Assembly (NCBI GenBank): GCA_024516155.1
Contig: JAJJXM010000022.1
Coordinates: 620,001 to 684,000, forward strand
Origin: Pyronema omphalodes
Lineage: Eukaryota > Ascomycota > Pezizomycetes > Pezizales > Pyronemataceae
Reading direction: 5' to 3'
DNA: 64,000 nt
Made by a program: the position numbers and the translations under genes. Of this stretch, positions 46,833 to 57,441 are shown piece after piece. Below the pieces are notes generated by a model. That model was not told where the DNA came from. It made no database searches and saw nothing but the letters and a program-made list of their open reading frames with translations. How positions within the stretch are numbered: position 1 is the first letter of the stretch; each line of letters starts with the position of its first letter.

Positions 46833-48362
46833 ATGGAATACTCCCGACCCCCAAGCCCGAAGATGATCTCACAGCCGTTACCCCTCCTCTTATTTCCGGC
46901 GGAGCTCCTGTTGATGATCTCTTCAAATCTCAACACGCGCGACGTAGGACGATTAGCACTCACCAACCGCTTCCTCAACAAGCTTCTAACCCCGGAGTTG
47001 TACACCTTGGGCGCACAAGCTAAATGTTCCGACACCGCAACCAAAAGTTGCACGCCACTCCACTGGGCAGCACGACATGGCCGACTGTCGACAGCAAAAC
47101 TACTGATATCTAGAGGGGCAAAACGAAATGTCATTTGTATCTTGAGCAACGAGACGCCACTGCACCAAGCTGTACGGTATGGGCACCTTGACCTCGTTAA
47201 ATACCTATTTAGGTGCGACCTACTCCACATCAAAACCAAATCCAGCAAAGAAGACGAGTTCGACAACAGCACCCCATTGTGTATAGCAGCAAGATGGGGC
47301 CATGATGACATCCTCGGCTTTTTACTTTCAAAGAGTCCGGATCTTCTGAACGCCTACTGCTGCGAAGCTGGAAATACCCCACTTCATTGTGCCGTACGCG
47401 CCGGACATTTATCTACAGTCGAAACCCTCCTCCGTCTGAAACCCAAAATCTGCTCCGACGCGCGTGTACAACTACACCCCACACCTCTCCACGTCGCTAT
47501 CACCATTAGCAAACCCGAATTAGCTCTTCCTCTTCTAAAATACGACAAAAACCTCATTACACACTTTCACAGTAACCATCCAATCCTCAACTATGCCTTC
47601 TACGATGACCGGCCCCCAATTGAGCTCATCAAGCTTCTAATATCCTACGGCGCTGACCCAAACGCTCGCTCCAGCGACTCTGGCCAAACCTCACTCCACT
47701 ATGCAACAATGACAGTTGATCCCGGCTTTGTCGGCGACTATTACGAAACTCTCGAACGAGGTATAGCTAGAAAAGAGATGATCCAACTTCTTCTCGAAAA
47801 CGGAGCCAAAGCCGCCGTAGAAGACTTCTATTCCGTGACTCCACTGCACTATGCAGCATCCTGGCAACCTGAATCGGTCCCGCTGCTTCTTGATGCAGGT
47901 GCGCAAGTCAATCATCGCGATGAGGAAGGCCAAACGCCATTATTTTGGGCTGCCGAAAGAGGACGTGTAGACACTGTCCTCCAGCTACTGGAAAGAGGTG
48001 CGGATATCAATGCTGTTGACGGATGCAAGATGAGTCCACTCAGTAGGGCGTGCGCGCAATGCTCGGTACATGTTAACACTGAACTTGTTAAGACTTTGGT
48101 GGAGAAGGGAGCAGATATAAGTAGTAAAGATGAATTGGGGATGACGGCTTTACATCATGCTGCAAGAGAAGGGCATGTTGAGATTGTGGATATATTACTG
48201 AAGACGGGGGCAAGAGCTAGCGTTCGGGACGCTAGTGGAGAGAATGCCCTGGATATAGCCATAAGATATAATAAGGACGACAAGGTGGTGGATCTTTTGA
48301 GGAAGAATATGGGAATGATTAGTTGGGATGATATGGTTGCAAGGAGGGGGTTTTCGCTATAA
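46833..48362 (+). CDS. F-box/ankyrin-repeat protein
   Basis: A single exon of 509 aa. 46833 is the first ATG of the open frame (MEYSRPPSPK). An F-box-like segment covers about residues 12-52 (LPLLLFPAELLLMISSNL, then RDVGRLALTNRFLNKLL). From about residue 65 to the end there are about 12 ankyrin repeats with canonical TPLHxAxxxGH cores, e.g. TPLHWAARHGRLSTAKLLI, TPLHQAVRYGHLDLVKYL, TPLFWAAERGRVDTVLQLL and TALHHAAREGHVEIVDILL. Unlike the zinc-finger/ankyrin paralogues the repeats are highly diverged from each other, so this gene is unrelated to that expansion. F-box proteins usually bind Skp1 and act as SCF ubiquitin-ligase adaptors, with the ankyrin part as substrate binder; that role is inferred. 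No sign of damage. Confidence 0.85.
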   Translation: MEYSRPPSPKMISQPLPLLLFPAELLLMISSNLNTRDVGRLALTNRFLNKLLTPELYTLGAQAKCSDTATKSCTPLHWAARHGRLSTAKLLISRGAKRNVICILSNETPLHQAVRYGHLDLVKYLFRCDLLHIKTKSSKEDEFDNSTPLCIAARWGHDDILGFLLSKSPDLLNAYCCEAGNTPLHCAVRAGHLSTVETLLRLKPKICSDARVQLHPTPLHVAITISKPELALPLLKYDKNLITHFHSNHPILNYAFYDDRPPIELIKLLISYGADPNARSSDSGQTSLHYATMTVDPGFVGDYYETLERGIARKEMIQLLLENGAKAAVEDFYSVTPLHYAASWQPESVPLLLDAGAQVNHRDEEGQTPLFWAAERGRVDTVLQLLERGADINAVDGCKMSPLSRACAQCSVHVNTELVKTLVEKGADISSKDELGMTALHHAAREGHVEIVDILLKTGARASVRDASGENALDIAIRYNKDDKVVDLLRKNMGMISWDDMVARRGFSL

Positions 48363-48761
48363 ATCATTGGATGCTTTTGATGACCTGCAAAGCATAGCAA
48401 GTCGTAAGGTTATGAATTAAACAGCATCGAAGCACGAGTCAGTCAGCATCAAGCTTATGTGTCATGTAGATAATCCATTGACTTTTTTTTTTTCTTTCTT
48501 TTTGTTTGCATGTGTGTGTTTGTGTTTCTATGTAAGATCCGGGTTATGTTATCGGGATTCGGGAAAGGTGTTGGTGGTTGAAGCGTTCATGGTTAGGTGG
48601 TCTGGTATTCTGTTTTTTTTTGTATGTATGTAAATTTTCTTTTTTTGGTTTATAGTTACTTGGAAAGGTACTATATATACTATGCTTATGGTACCATTTT
48701 CTTTTTCTTTTGATTTTTGTTTTCGTTTTCTTTTTTTCTGTTTTTTGTTTTGAGAGTGGAT
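48363..48761. other. Downstream flank of the F-box/ankyrin gene
   Basis: T-rich sequence, probably 3' UTR and terminator region. No gene is seen. Confidence 0.5.
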
Positions 48762-48764
48762 ACT

Positions 48765-48950
48765 GGAGGACTTCCCATCGCTCTATAGCAACGAACAGGA
48801 GAGCCTATTTCGCCACAAAAAAATATTTTCCACAGAACGCGAATAGAGCACGTAGTTACCCCCCTGTCTATTCGGATTTTCTATTGCTATCGTATGTGTA
48901 GGTTAAGTTGGGGTTCCATCCGCCCCGAATAGAGCCATGGGAAGTCTTCC
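48765..48950. mobile_element. MITE copy 1 (3-bp target duplication ACT)
   Basis: Terminal inverted repeats GGAGGACTTCCCATCGCTCT and its imperfect mirror at the right end (CATGGGAAGTCTTCC). Flanked by ACT at 48762-48764 and 48951-48953. 186 bp; it is about 15 bp shorter than the other copies because the left half of an internal palindrome (GACAGGGGGGT...) is deleted. Its TIRs are more diverged than those of copies 2 and 3. No coding capacity. Confidence 0.9.
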
Positions 48951-49252
48951 ACTGATACTGGATACTGGATACTGGATACTGGATACTTGGTTTATGGAGT
49001 GTATATATATATTGACTACATCGGTTACATACATCGGCTGTATACATGCCTTAAGGATTAAGGATTAAGGATTGATGATTGAAGATTGTAAAAAAAACAA
49101 AAAAAACAAAAAAAACAAAAAAGTAAAAAAAGTAAAAAAAAAGAAATAAAATATTAAAACCAATATTTTTTTTTTCTTTTTCGTATATTGTTTTTTCATA
49201 CATTAAGTAGGTTATGTAGACGCCCTGGAAAGAAACCCGAGAAAACAGAAAC

Positions 49253-49412
49253 AGGGAAATAAGGAAATAAGGAAATAAGGAAATAAGGAAATAAGGAAAT
49301 AAGGAAATAAGGAAATAAGGAAATAAGGAAATAAGGAAATAAGGAAATAAGGAAATAAGGAAATAAGGAAATAAGGAAATAAGGAAATAAGGAAATAAGG
49401 AAATAAGGAATC
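49253..49412. repeat. Minisatellite, 8-bp unit (GGAAATAA)n
   Basis: About 20 near-perfect copies, followed by a few degenerate units and AGAAAACA repeats to about 49475. Confidence 0.95.
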
Positions 49413-49539
49413 AAGGAAATAAGGAAACAGAAACAGAAACAGAGAAAACAGAGAAAACAGAGAAAACAGGGAGATAAAGATATATTATCACCTATGCCTG
49501 CGGCAATTGGAATAGGAATTATGAAGGAATTTGAGGTTG

Positions 49540-49723
49540 AGGCAGGTGGGGGAGTTGCGGGAGTTGGGGGAGTTGGGGTAGTTGGGGGAGTTGGGGGAGT
49601 TGGGGTAGTTGGGGGAGTTGAGGTAATGTTACGTTTTATTAGGATATGGATATGGATATAGATGGAGATGTGGATATGGATGTAGATGTAGATGTGGATA
49701 TGGATATAGATATAAGGGTAGAT
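49540..49723. repeat. GGGGGAGTTG repeats and GGATAT-type microsatellite
   Basis: Degenerate GTTGGGGGA units (49545-49625) are followed by GGATAT/TAGATG units up to the left target duplication of MITE copy 2. The same microsatellite resumes right after that MITE (49931-50010), so the MITE inserted into it. Confidence 0.85.
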
Positions 49724-49726
49724 ATG

Positions 49727-49927
49727 GGAGGACTTCCCATCGCTCTATAGCAACGGACGTGAGAGTCCATTTCACCACAAAAAAATATTTTCTATAGAAC
49801 GCGAATAGAGCACCAGGATAGACAGGGGGGTCCCTACCCCCCTGTCTATTCAGATTTTCTATTGCTATCGAATAGATGAAGTTGAGGTTGTTCTATCCAC
49901 CCCCAATAGAGCGATGGGAAGTCCTCC
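49727..49927. mobile_element. MITE copy 2 (3-bp target duplication ATG)
   Basis: 201 bp with near-perfect terminal inverted repeats (GGAGGACTTCCCATCGCTCT / AGAGCGATGGGAAGTCCTCC). Flanked by ATG at 49724-49726 and 49928-49930. The centre carries a GATAGACAGGGGGGT...ACCCCCCTGTCTATT palindrome. No coding capacity. Confidence 0.92.
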
Positions 49928-50019
49928 ATGGATATAGATATAAGGGTAGATATAAGGGTAGATATGGATATAGATATAAGGGTAGATATGGATATATATA
50001 TAGATATATCCAACTCTAT

Positions 50020-51277
50020 ACATATGCTACATATGCTACGTATATGTACTTATCAATATCCACATCCACATCGACATCCAGCCCCATAAACACCATCAGA
50101 CATCTTACGAAATCAACACGACTACGGGACGGTTTATTGATATCGTTATATCGTTATTCTATACACTTCCGCTGCTTGGAGAGCTTTCTTGGGAGGTTTT
50201 TATGGCACGGGAGATGTAGGTCGTGTCCTGGGAGATATCGTGTCCTGTATCCTGTATCTTGGATACTGTATGCTGTACTAGAAATTCTTGGGTATAGGAG
50301 ACTTGGTATGTGTTGGTATGTGTTGGTGTGGGAAACTTGGTATGTGTTGGCGTGGAGGACTTGGTATGTATTGGTATGGGAAACTTGGTATGTGGTATGT
50401 GTTATATGCTATATACTATATAGTATGATATATGAGATATATAATCATTAAACTAACCTTCATCCCATCCTATCCTATTCTCTTTACTTAAAGTCATAAT
50501 CTCGAGATAATTTCGGAAACTGAAGCCATGCCAAAGCGGTGGATATATTTAATAAGTAGTAGTGGGTAAGTAATAAATGATTAAAGAAACCTGAAACTCG
50601 TCTTGCTGATATATGATTTTGACTTTGATGGTGAATCAGGCTGCTAGGTAATGGCTTTGTGGGTTTCTAGGTCGGAATTCGGAATAGGTCCGCGGCGAAG
50701 TAAAATATAGAAAAAATTAGTCGGTATTTGTGGGAGCGGGGGAATGCTGGATAGGTGATTAGAAATTGCTAGTGAAGCATATCTCCAGTTCCCTGGAAAA
50801 TTGATTATGGAACGAAATCCGTGAATGGGTTCCTGTTCAATGGTTAACTAAACAGTGATAAACAAAGAGACGAAGTAACAAGGATAAAAGAAACAGAATG
50901 TTCAATCCCGTTGTTGAAAGATTGCTGAGAAGAGGCAATCCAGCTTGTCGGAACAAGGCCCTTGAGTTTGATCAAGACGAACCTTGAGGGGGACAAAGTG
51001 GGACACCAACCGGGATGTGATAAGGAGGATGAGAAAAACCCACTTTTCTACTATGTATAATGCTTCCTCTCTCTGTATTGTCATCATCATCTACAATGGA
51101 ACCGTCTGTCTCTCTCTGTCCTTTCTCACACCCTTCTATATATCCATCTATTCTTCAATGATCAATCCATCTCAACCATCACCACCATGATTTCAATCAA
51201 GAAATCCTCTATATCTTCCGAGTTTCCCTAGAATTTTTCTTAAGTCTTCTATTTTCTTCTTTAATTCCACAGGTAAC
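50020..51277. other. Intergenic stretch without recognised gene
   Basis: It contains TTGGTATGTGTTGGT repeats (50305-50400). Open frames carry no domain signal. Nothing else is recognised. Confidence 0.5.
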
Positions 51278-52268
51278 CACACCTCCCAATCGTATAGCTA
51301 GTGTACCGGGTAAAATCATAAACCAGGTAAACTGAACTGAAAATCCACAGTTAGTTGGTACAATTTTTGGTATCCCGGATACACAGCTGGTGTAGTTCCG
51401 GGGGGTCCATAGAACCAGGTAACTACAGTGCACTGACTAAACGGACTCGATAAATACAAACCGGTTTAACCGCATATCGGGAACCAGTACATGCAGGAAA
51501 AAATAATGTATTCAACCTCGTTTGAACCCATCGGTGGCCGAGCCTGCAAGTATCTCAACCCTCCTCATTCCACCAGCTTCCGGTAACTTGGTTTCCCAAC
51601 CTTTATAAAATGGCTGTGAACATCCCCCCAGTCCCCGCGATCACTGCAGAGTCTGAGCTGCTATTTTCCGAAACCATGTGGATCATTATATCGGGCCGCC
51701 CTTCAATGCAGGCAGATACTCTGGAAGCCATCGAGGGGCTCATGAGCTTCAATAATGGAGGACTTCCCATCGCTCTATTGAGGGTGGATAGAACAACCTT
51801 AACTTCATCTATTCGATAGCAATAGAAAATCTGAATAGACAGGGGGGTAGGGACCCCCCTGTCTATCCTAGTGCCCTATTCGCGTTCTATAGAAAATATT
51901 TTTTTGTGGTGAAATGGACTCTCACATCCGTTGCTATAAAGCGATGGGAAGTCCTCCAATAGGGGTCAATTGTGGTTTCTGGGGACCCAATTCGTATAGA
52001 ATTTTGTTATCTATGCACCGAATAATATTTCCTGTCCCTCCATAAACCAGTTCCTCTAGACAAACCAGTTTTCGCAGTTTCCAACAGTTCACCTGGTTTG
52101 CCAAGCCTTGCATTCGGTTAACTGGTTTTCGCAGTTTAATTAGTTTATAATACTGACAGTACTGAGTAAACTGAACAACTGGGTTGCCGTACGGTTTCTA
52201 TATTTCAACAGTCAGTGCAGTCCGATTTGGTCGTCATTTTGAATTGGTTTGTACGTCTGGGAGGTCTG
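51278..52268 (+). mobile_element. hAT-derived element, copy X (interrupted by MITE copy 3)
   Basis: Ends are CACACCTCCCA (51278) and TGGGAGGTCTG (ending 52268). Without the nested MITE and its duplication it is 787 bp, close to the 775 bp of copy Y, with which it shares sequence throughout. The only coding remnant is about 50 codons from ATG 51610 (VPAITAESELLFSE, ADTLEAIEGLMSF), matching the C-terminal dimerisation region of hAT transposases. Many CCAGGTAAMTG / AACTGGTTT motifs fill the subterminal zones, as hAT binding sites do. I could not find a matching 8-bp target duplication. Confidence 0.75.
51757..51957. mobile_element. MITE copy 3, nested in the hAT-derived element (3-bp target duplication AAT)
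   Basis: 201 bp, same family as copies 1 and 2 but in the opposite orientation. Flanked by AAT at 51754-51756 and 51958-51960. It interrupts the hAT dimerisation-domain remnant directly after the codons for MSFNN, which dates the MITE insertion after the hAT element was in place. Confidence 0.92.
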
Positions 52269-53238
52269 TCCATAAAGACCTAATGACGGATTTCTTCATT
52301 TTATTGAAGCGTGGTTGTGGTCTAGCATATACATTTAAGAGAAATAGAATTTTATTTCTTTATTTGATACACGAAGTATATATATCTATAGTTCCCTGTG
52401 GAATTAAATAAGAAAATGGGCGGTATAACAAGAAAAAGATAATAGGGGAACTCGGAATATATAGAGGATATCTTAACTGAAATCATGGTGGAAAACTCTT
52501 CAAACCAGTCCTTTTTTATCATGGCCGGACCCCGGTTAGGGGGATTATGGATACGGTACATATCAAGAGGATACCTGCTCTTCCGCTGGTTGAAATATGG
52601 GTTGTCAATGTCAGAGTTTAGGACGGACCGCGGGTGACCGCGGGTGGCCACGACTAACGTCACTACCGGTCACTCGCAATCGGCGGTTTTTTACTACGGC
52701 TCATGGTGTTTTCCTTAGATAATCCTGATGCATTACGAATTAAAGTCAGCTATATTGAATTTCTCGCAAAAGTAAAAAAAAAAATATACCAATGAATAAG
52801 AATGCTCCTTCTCCCCCTACTAACATGCATCCTTCCCCATCCTTCCCCATCCTCACGACTCTTGAGAGGGCAGGCAGGGTTGTCTTGTCCTGGTCGGAAT
52901 GGGTGTAGAGGACGGCGATGAGAACATTGGCATATTCTTGCTCTGTTGATGATTGTGGGATGTCCGTTGATGTTGGACTTACACGGCAAGGAAAGAAGTG
53001 GAAAATTCTTGCGGATAGAAAATGGAAAGGTAGAAGATGGAATGTGAAGGATAGAACAAATATTTATAGCGGGATTGTGTTTTACTAAGAAACAAAAATA
53101 ATATCAAGCTACCATAGCCAGCCAAACTATTGCTGGGTGGAGCGCGCGCCTGGAGTGGGATGTAAAGGCTTTATTAAAGTGCAGCATGAAGGGTTCATCT
53201 ACTACAGTGCTGAAAATGACGCTGCTGCGGCCCATAAT
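52269..53238. other. Intergenic stretch without recognised gene
   Basis: No gene supported. GACCGCGGGTGACCGCGGGTGG repeats at 52625-52648 and CCATCCTTCC repeats near 52830-52850 are the only structure seen. Confidence 0.5.
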
Positions 53239-53360
53239 GTGACTCCCAGAGGACAAACTCCGGTAACCAAGCAGTACCTGCGGCAGCAACACAGGATTCG
53301 AACCCATTACATTTGTGCAGTTGCAGAGAGTTATACCACTACACTACTGGGGCCGCCCCC
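53239..53360 (-). mobile_element. tRNA-derived SINE, partial copy (head only)
   Basis: About 120 bp matching the tRNA-like head of the SINE at 35649-35985, same orientation: GGGGGCGGCCCCAGTAGTGT, A box TAGTGTAGTGG and here an intact B box (GGGTTCGAATCC). Similarity stops near 53239, so the body and tail are missing or replaced. The better B box suggests this copy kept more of the ancestral promoter. Confidence 0.65.
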
Positions 53361-53934
53361 GCATAGCCTGATTCTTTTAGTCGATATTTTGCTGCAGCTA
53401 GATCACTGAGTGATTCGCCATGATTTTCATGATAAGGCATCCTCGTTCAGTGGCACAAGCCGCGCTTCGCTCAGTTATTCGAGAAACGAAGGTATTGAGG
53501 CTTTCATTAAATGGGACTAAGACTGAAGGAGTGCTTATAATAATCTCAGTACCCTTCAGTAAGGATCATTACTGTCGTAGCTGCGTACTGAGCAGCCTCA
53601 TTAAGTTCTTCCATGGACCAGGCTCAGAGCAGGACTCAACATCGCCTTTTACTCCTTATTGCAACACTATGTATGCTATTAATATTGAAGAGTTTAACAC
53701 GGTCTTTGTACGTTTGGTTGGTGGTAAATGAACAAAGTATGCTTTGAGAAGTTTCTGACGGCTACGGGGAGGAGAGGACAGAATTCTTTTTAATACACTG
53801 CTCACCTCAGGGTCTTCAACGCTTTAACTGGATATAGGGAAGGTAGTGAGCCTTTTCTCGTCCGTTGTTGATTTGAATTGAATTTCTTGAACATTCCCAA
53901 CCTTAAATTTATGACGTATGCTACAGTTTTAATA
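53361..53934. other. Stretch between the SINE head and the 3' flank of ankyrin gene C
   Basis: Open frames such as the one at 53420 lack domain signals and I do not support a gene. From about 53935 rightwards the DNA matches the duplicated 3' flank of the ankyrin paralogues. Confidence 0.45.
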
Positions 53935-54198
53935 CACTTTTCTTGTCCGCAGCTACGGCTATGAGTTATAACGTTCCCGATGTACTATCAGAATATAATA
54001 TTAAGGTTCTCGGCTTGATAGATGAATGAGCATTATTATTTCTTACTGGAATTATTTTCAGCGTGAACAGAACAGAGAAAAGAATATTTTTATTACTGGA
54101 AAACGCATTTCAACGCAAGCTACAAAAAGTAAAGTCTTCATACATCAAATTAATTGCTCCAAAATTCAGTAAGTAAATGAGATATGAAAACTATTTAG

Positions 54199-56665
54199 CT
54201 ACATGATCTCCCGGTTATTTACAAATTCATATATTAGTTGTTCAATTCCAAAGTGTTTGTTCTGTTGTGCATACATCAGTCCTGACTTTCCATCGTTATC
54301 CCTTGCATTGACTTCAATATCGTGCCGGGAAAGCAGTAGCTTGACAACACCCTCATGGCCATTCCGGCATGAAAATAAAAACGCCGTATCTCCATCGTTA
54401 TCCTTTGCATTGACCTCGATATCATCGCGGGAAAGCAGTAGCTTGACAACACCCTCACGGCCATTGCGGCATGCCCATGAGAATGCCGTCATTCCATCGG
54501 TATCCTTTGCATTGAACTCGATATGGTCCTGGGAAAGCAGCAGCTTGATAACACTCTCATGGCCATTCTGGCATGCCCATGAGAATGCCGTATCTCCGTC
54601 GTTATTCTTTGCATTGACCTCGATATCGTCCCAGGAAAGCAGTAGCTTGACAACACCCTCATGGCCATTCCGGCATGCCCATAAGAATGCCGTATCTCCT
54701 TCGTGATTCTTTGCATTGGCTTCGATATCGTCCCGGGAAAGCAGTAGCTTGACAACACCCTCATGGCCATTCCGGCATGCCCATAAGAATGCCGTATGTC
54801 CGTAGTCATTCTTTGCATTGACCTCGATATCGTCCCGGGAAAGCAGTAGCTTGACAACGTCTTCGCGGCCAGTTTCTGCTGCTATGTGCAGTGGCTGTAG
54901 CCTAAGCCGATCCTTTGTCGTAGCCCGTGAATCACAACCAGAATCTAGCAAAAGTATAACCAATTCAAGATCACCATGTTTCACGGCGCGGTGGATAGGG
55001 GCCCAGCCATCATTATCAAAGTCGTTGATTCCCGTTCCTGTCTTCAAATACCTCTGAGCCTTATTATACTGCTGCTTAAACGCCCGAGTAATACTTGAAG
55101 TTCTTGATTTCGTGTCTGGTGCAGTTCCAGTGTCATCGTCGTCTGAATGGTGATTCAAATCGCTGTCTTCGTTGTCCTCCGATGCTTCTGGTAGAATAAA
55201 GAGGGATATATGCTCAAGGTGACGACCCAAATGGCTTCGAAGTAGTTTCGGTGCATGTTTCTCTGGACACAAAGGACACTTTTCCTTTCCTTCGGTTGCT
55301 CGTGCACCCCTGGCGACCAGGACTTCGAGCTGTTCTTTAGAGCCGGAGGCGATGCCCTTGTGTTTCTTGACGAGATGTTGCCGGAACTGGTCGCTCGTGG
55401 GGTATGTCTTTTTACATTTGCTGCAGAACCACTCGCGACGATGCATCTCGCTTTCATGAGCGAACCATTCATGTCGGCTCTGGTAAAGATGGGCTCCCTG
55501 GGGACAGTCCTTGAACGTGCACACGTATGGGCGTAAATCCTGAAACACGTGCTTCCTATGGGGACAACGGTCATTAGCATCTTCCGCCATTGAATGAATG
55601 AAGGACGAAAGCAACTCACTTCCACGAAGCACGGTTTTCGGTCTGTACGATGATGAAACAGTACGGACACTGGAATGGTCCTTTGTCGTATCCGGGAGGT
55701 GGGGCTGGAACCCTAAGACTACCGGGGTTGGCCGAGGATGATGCATACGACGTGGTCGAGAATCCGGCTTCCGAGCGGCTATCGAGGTCGACAGGCACGA
55801 CTTCGACCAAGTTGACATTTGCCGGGTTCAACGTGGAAACAGTTGTATGCATGTCCGTCGGGGCTACCGAGTAGAAGTCATCTTGGTCCTCCGATGACCC
55901 CGTTCCGGTCGCATCACTAACAGCGACTCGTCGACCGACAATCTTTTCATGATGTTCGTTATGGTATTTCAGCAGCTGTCGTCGTTTGGTATTCGCCTTT
56001 CCCAATCGCTCAATGAGATACCGGTAGTCTTCGCCGAGCGGGAATTTATTGCTGACATAATCGACATCGAAGCTTTCGAAATGCGACACGTCTATTTTCT
56101 CAATTCTTTCCAGTCGACTGGCAGACGCAGGACTCTGAACGGTGATCGATAGTCGATACAGGCACTCAATTACGTTGCCAATCTCCTTAACAGCTTCCTT
56201 CAGCGGCGATGTAGCCCGGATTTCGTCGTCCAAATCTGAATCAACCGCCTCTGGCCCCGCAGACTGTGGCTCAACTGTGTTCTGCGAATAATCTCCCGCC
56301 TCCATGTCATCTAAGGAGATGCTCAAAGCTATCAAGAATTTAGAATCATAGGTCGCAGGTCGCAGGTCTCCAAGAATCGGAAACGACTTACTGTCCTCCA
56401 AGACATCATTCAGGTCCCCGAGCAATGCCTTGACCCTATCCATGACTTCTGATGCTTCCCGAAGGCGGTGATCGAGTGACATATCTCCGCGCCGGTGTGC
56501 AGCGACATTCTCGGCCCACACCTTCAGTCGTCCAAAGTCATCTGAAAGTGTCGCTGGGGGATCTTGGGAATCTTTGAAATGGTCGAGGAGTCGGTTGAAT
56601 GAAGCGATTGATTCCCAGTATAGGGCAGCGATTGTTGTCGTACTGGGGTCCATTTCGGAAGACAT
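54199..56665 (-). CDS. C2H2 zinc-finger/ankyrin-repeat protein, paralogue C
   Basis: Exons 56665-56392, 56328-55620 and 55555-54199 give 779 aa, with the same start and splice sites as paralogues A and B. Intron 1 is 63 bp because GCGACCT is tandemly duplicated in it. Being a multiple of three and free of stops it can also be read through. Intron 2 is 64 bp. The N-terminal FGRLKVWAENVAAHRRG block and the C2H2-like clusters (CPYC, CTFKDC, CSKC, CPLCPEKH) are intact. The ankyrin array has about seven repeats, starting GWAPIHRAVKHGD, that are more diverged from each other than in A. The original C-terminus (QNKHFGIEQLIYEFVNNREIM-like) and the TAG stop are intact, unlike in B. This is the best-preserved member of the three. 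Function unknown. Confidence 0.85.
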
Positions 56666-57441
56666 TGTGATGGTGATGTGCACTGGCGATGGCCTGGAAG
56701 CGCGCGGGGTAAGCCTGTCAATAAATGCGGGGAACGTACGTCTTGTTGAGCATGTAAGCGACGCATGCAGCCTGATTCGTTCCATAGTCGCACAAGATCT
56801 ACAACACCAATCCAACTCGGGACTTCCGATACATCCGTTTCTAACGCCTGAACTTATATTCTCATAAGTTCAAGGAAAATAAATGCATGAACAAACGAGA
56901 GGAGATAAAAAGGCATCCAAAAAACCATCGACCAAAAATAATCATAACAAGGAACGCAGTGTGTATCGATCTATTCTACCCATCAATTCACACAGATATG
57001 GAAAAATCGAACTTAGTCTAACGCCTGCTGATGCTGCATAAAACAAGTGAAAATTCACTTACTAATCGTCGGTCTTCTCATTATCGTCATTTCAGGTTTC
57101 TCTGATAACTCAGAACTGTCCAATAGTACAGCGCTGGCAGTTCCTGAAGAGCATAATCAGAAAGGGATTCTTTCTATCAGCCGTGGTGCACTGGTGTTTC
57201 CAACTATGGGTACCAATGCTACTTTCTCTGCGTCATTCAGATTGCCACAGAAGGGGAAGACAGGGGTGGGGGGGATAAATTGATATGATAAAGAGTATTT
57301 CTATCTACTTTGGCCTGACGGTAAGCGCCTGCAGAATCTCTGAAATTCTGAGAACAGAATAGAAGAGCGAAGGAATGATGAGCGGGATGTATCAAGGCCG
57401 CGGGATTGGGTACCGTATCCATATACTCAACCAATAATTTT
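56666..57441. other. Upstream flank of gene C and unique DNA
   Basis: The first ~150 bp (to about 56815) match the upstream flank of genes A and B, including an in-frame open stretch (MERIRLHASL...). From there to 57441 I recognise no gene. A hydrophobic, signal-peptide-like frame near 57047 has no ATG. Confidence 0.5.

Noticed and set aside
55616..56815. Reading gene C exon 1, intron 1 and exon 2 as one uninterrupted exon
   Set aside because: The frame is open only because of a 7-bp duplication; splice sites and the 56-bp introns of A and B show that the intron is real.
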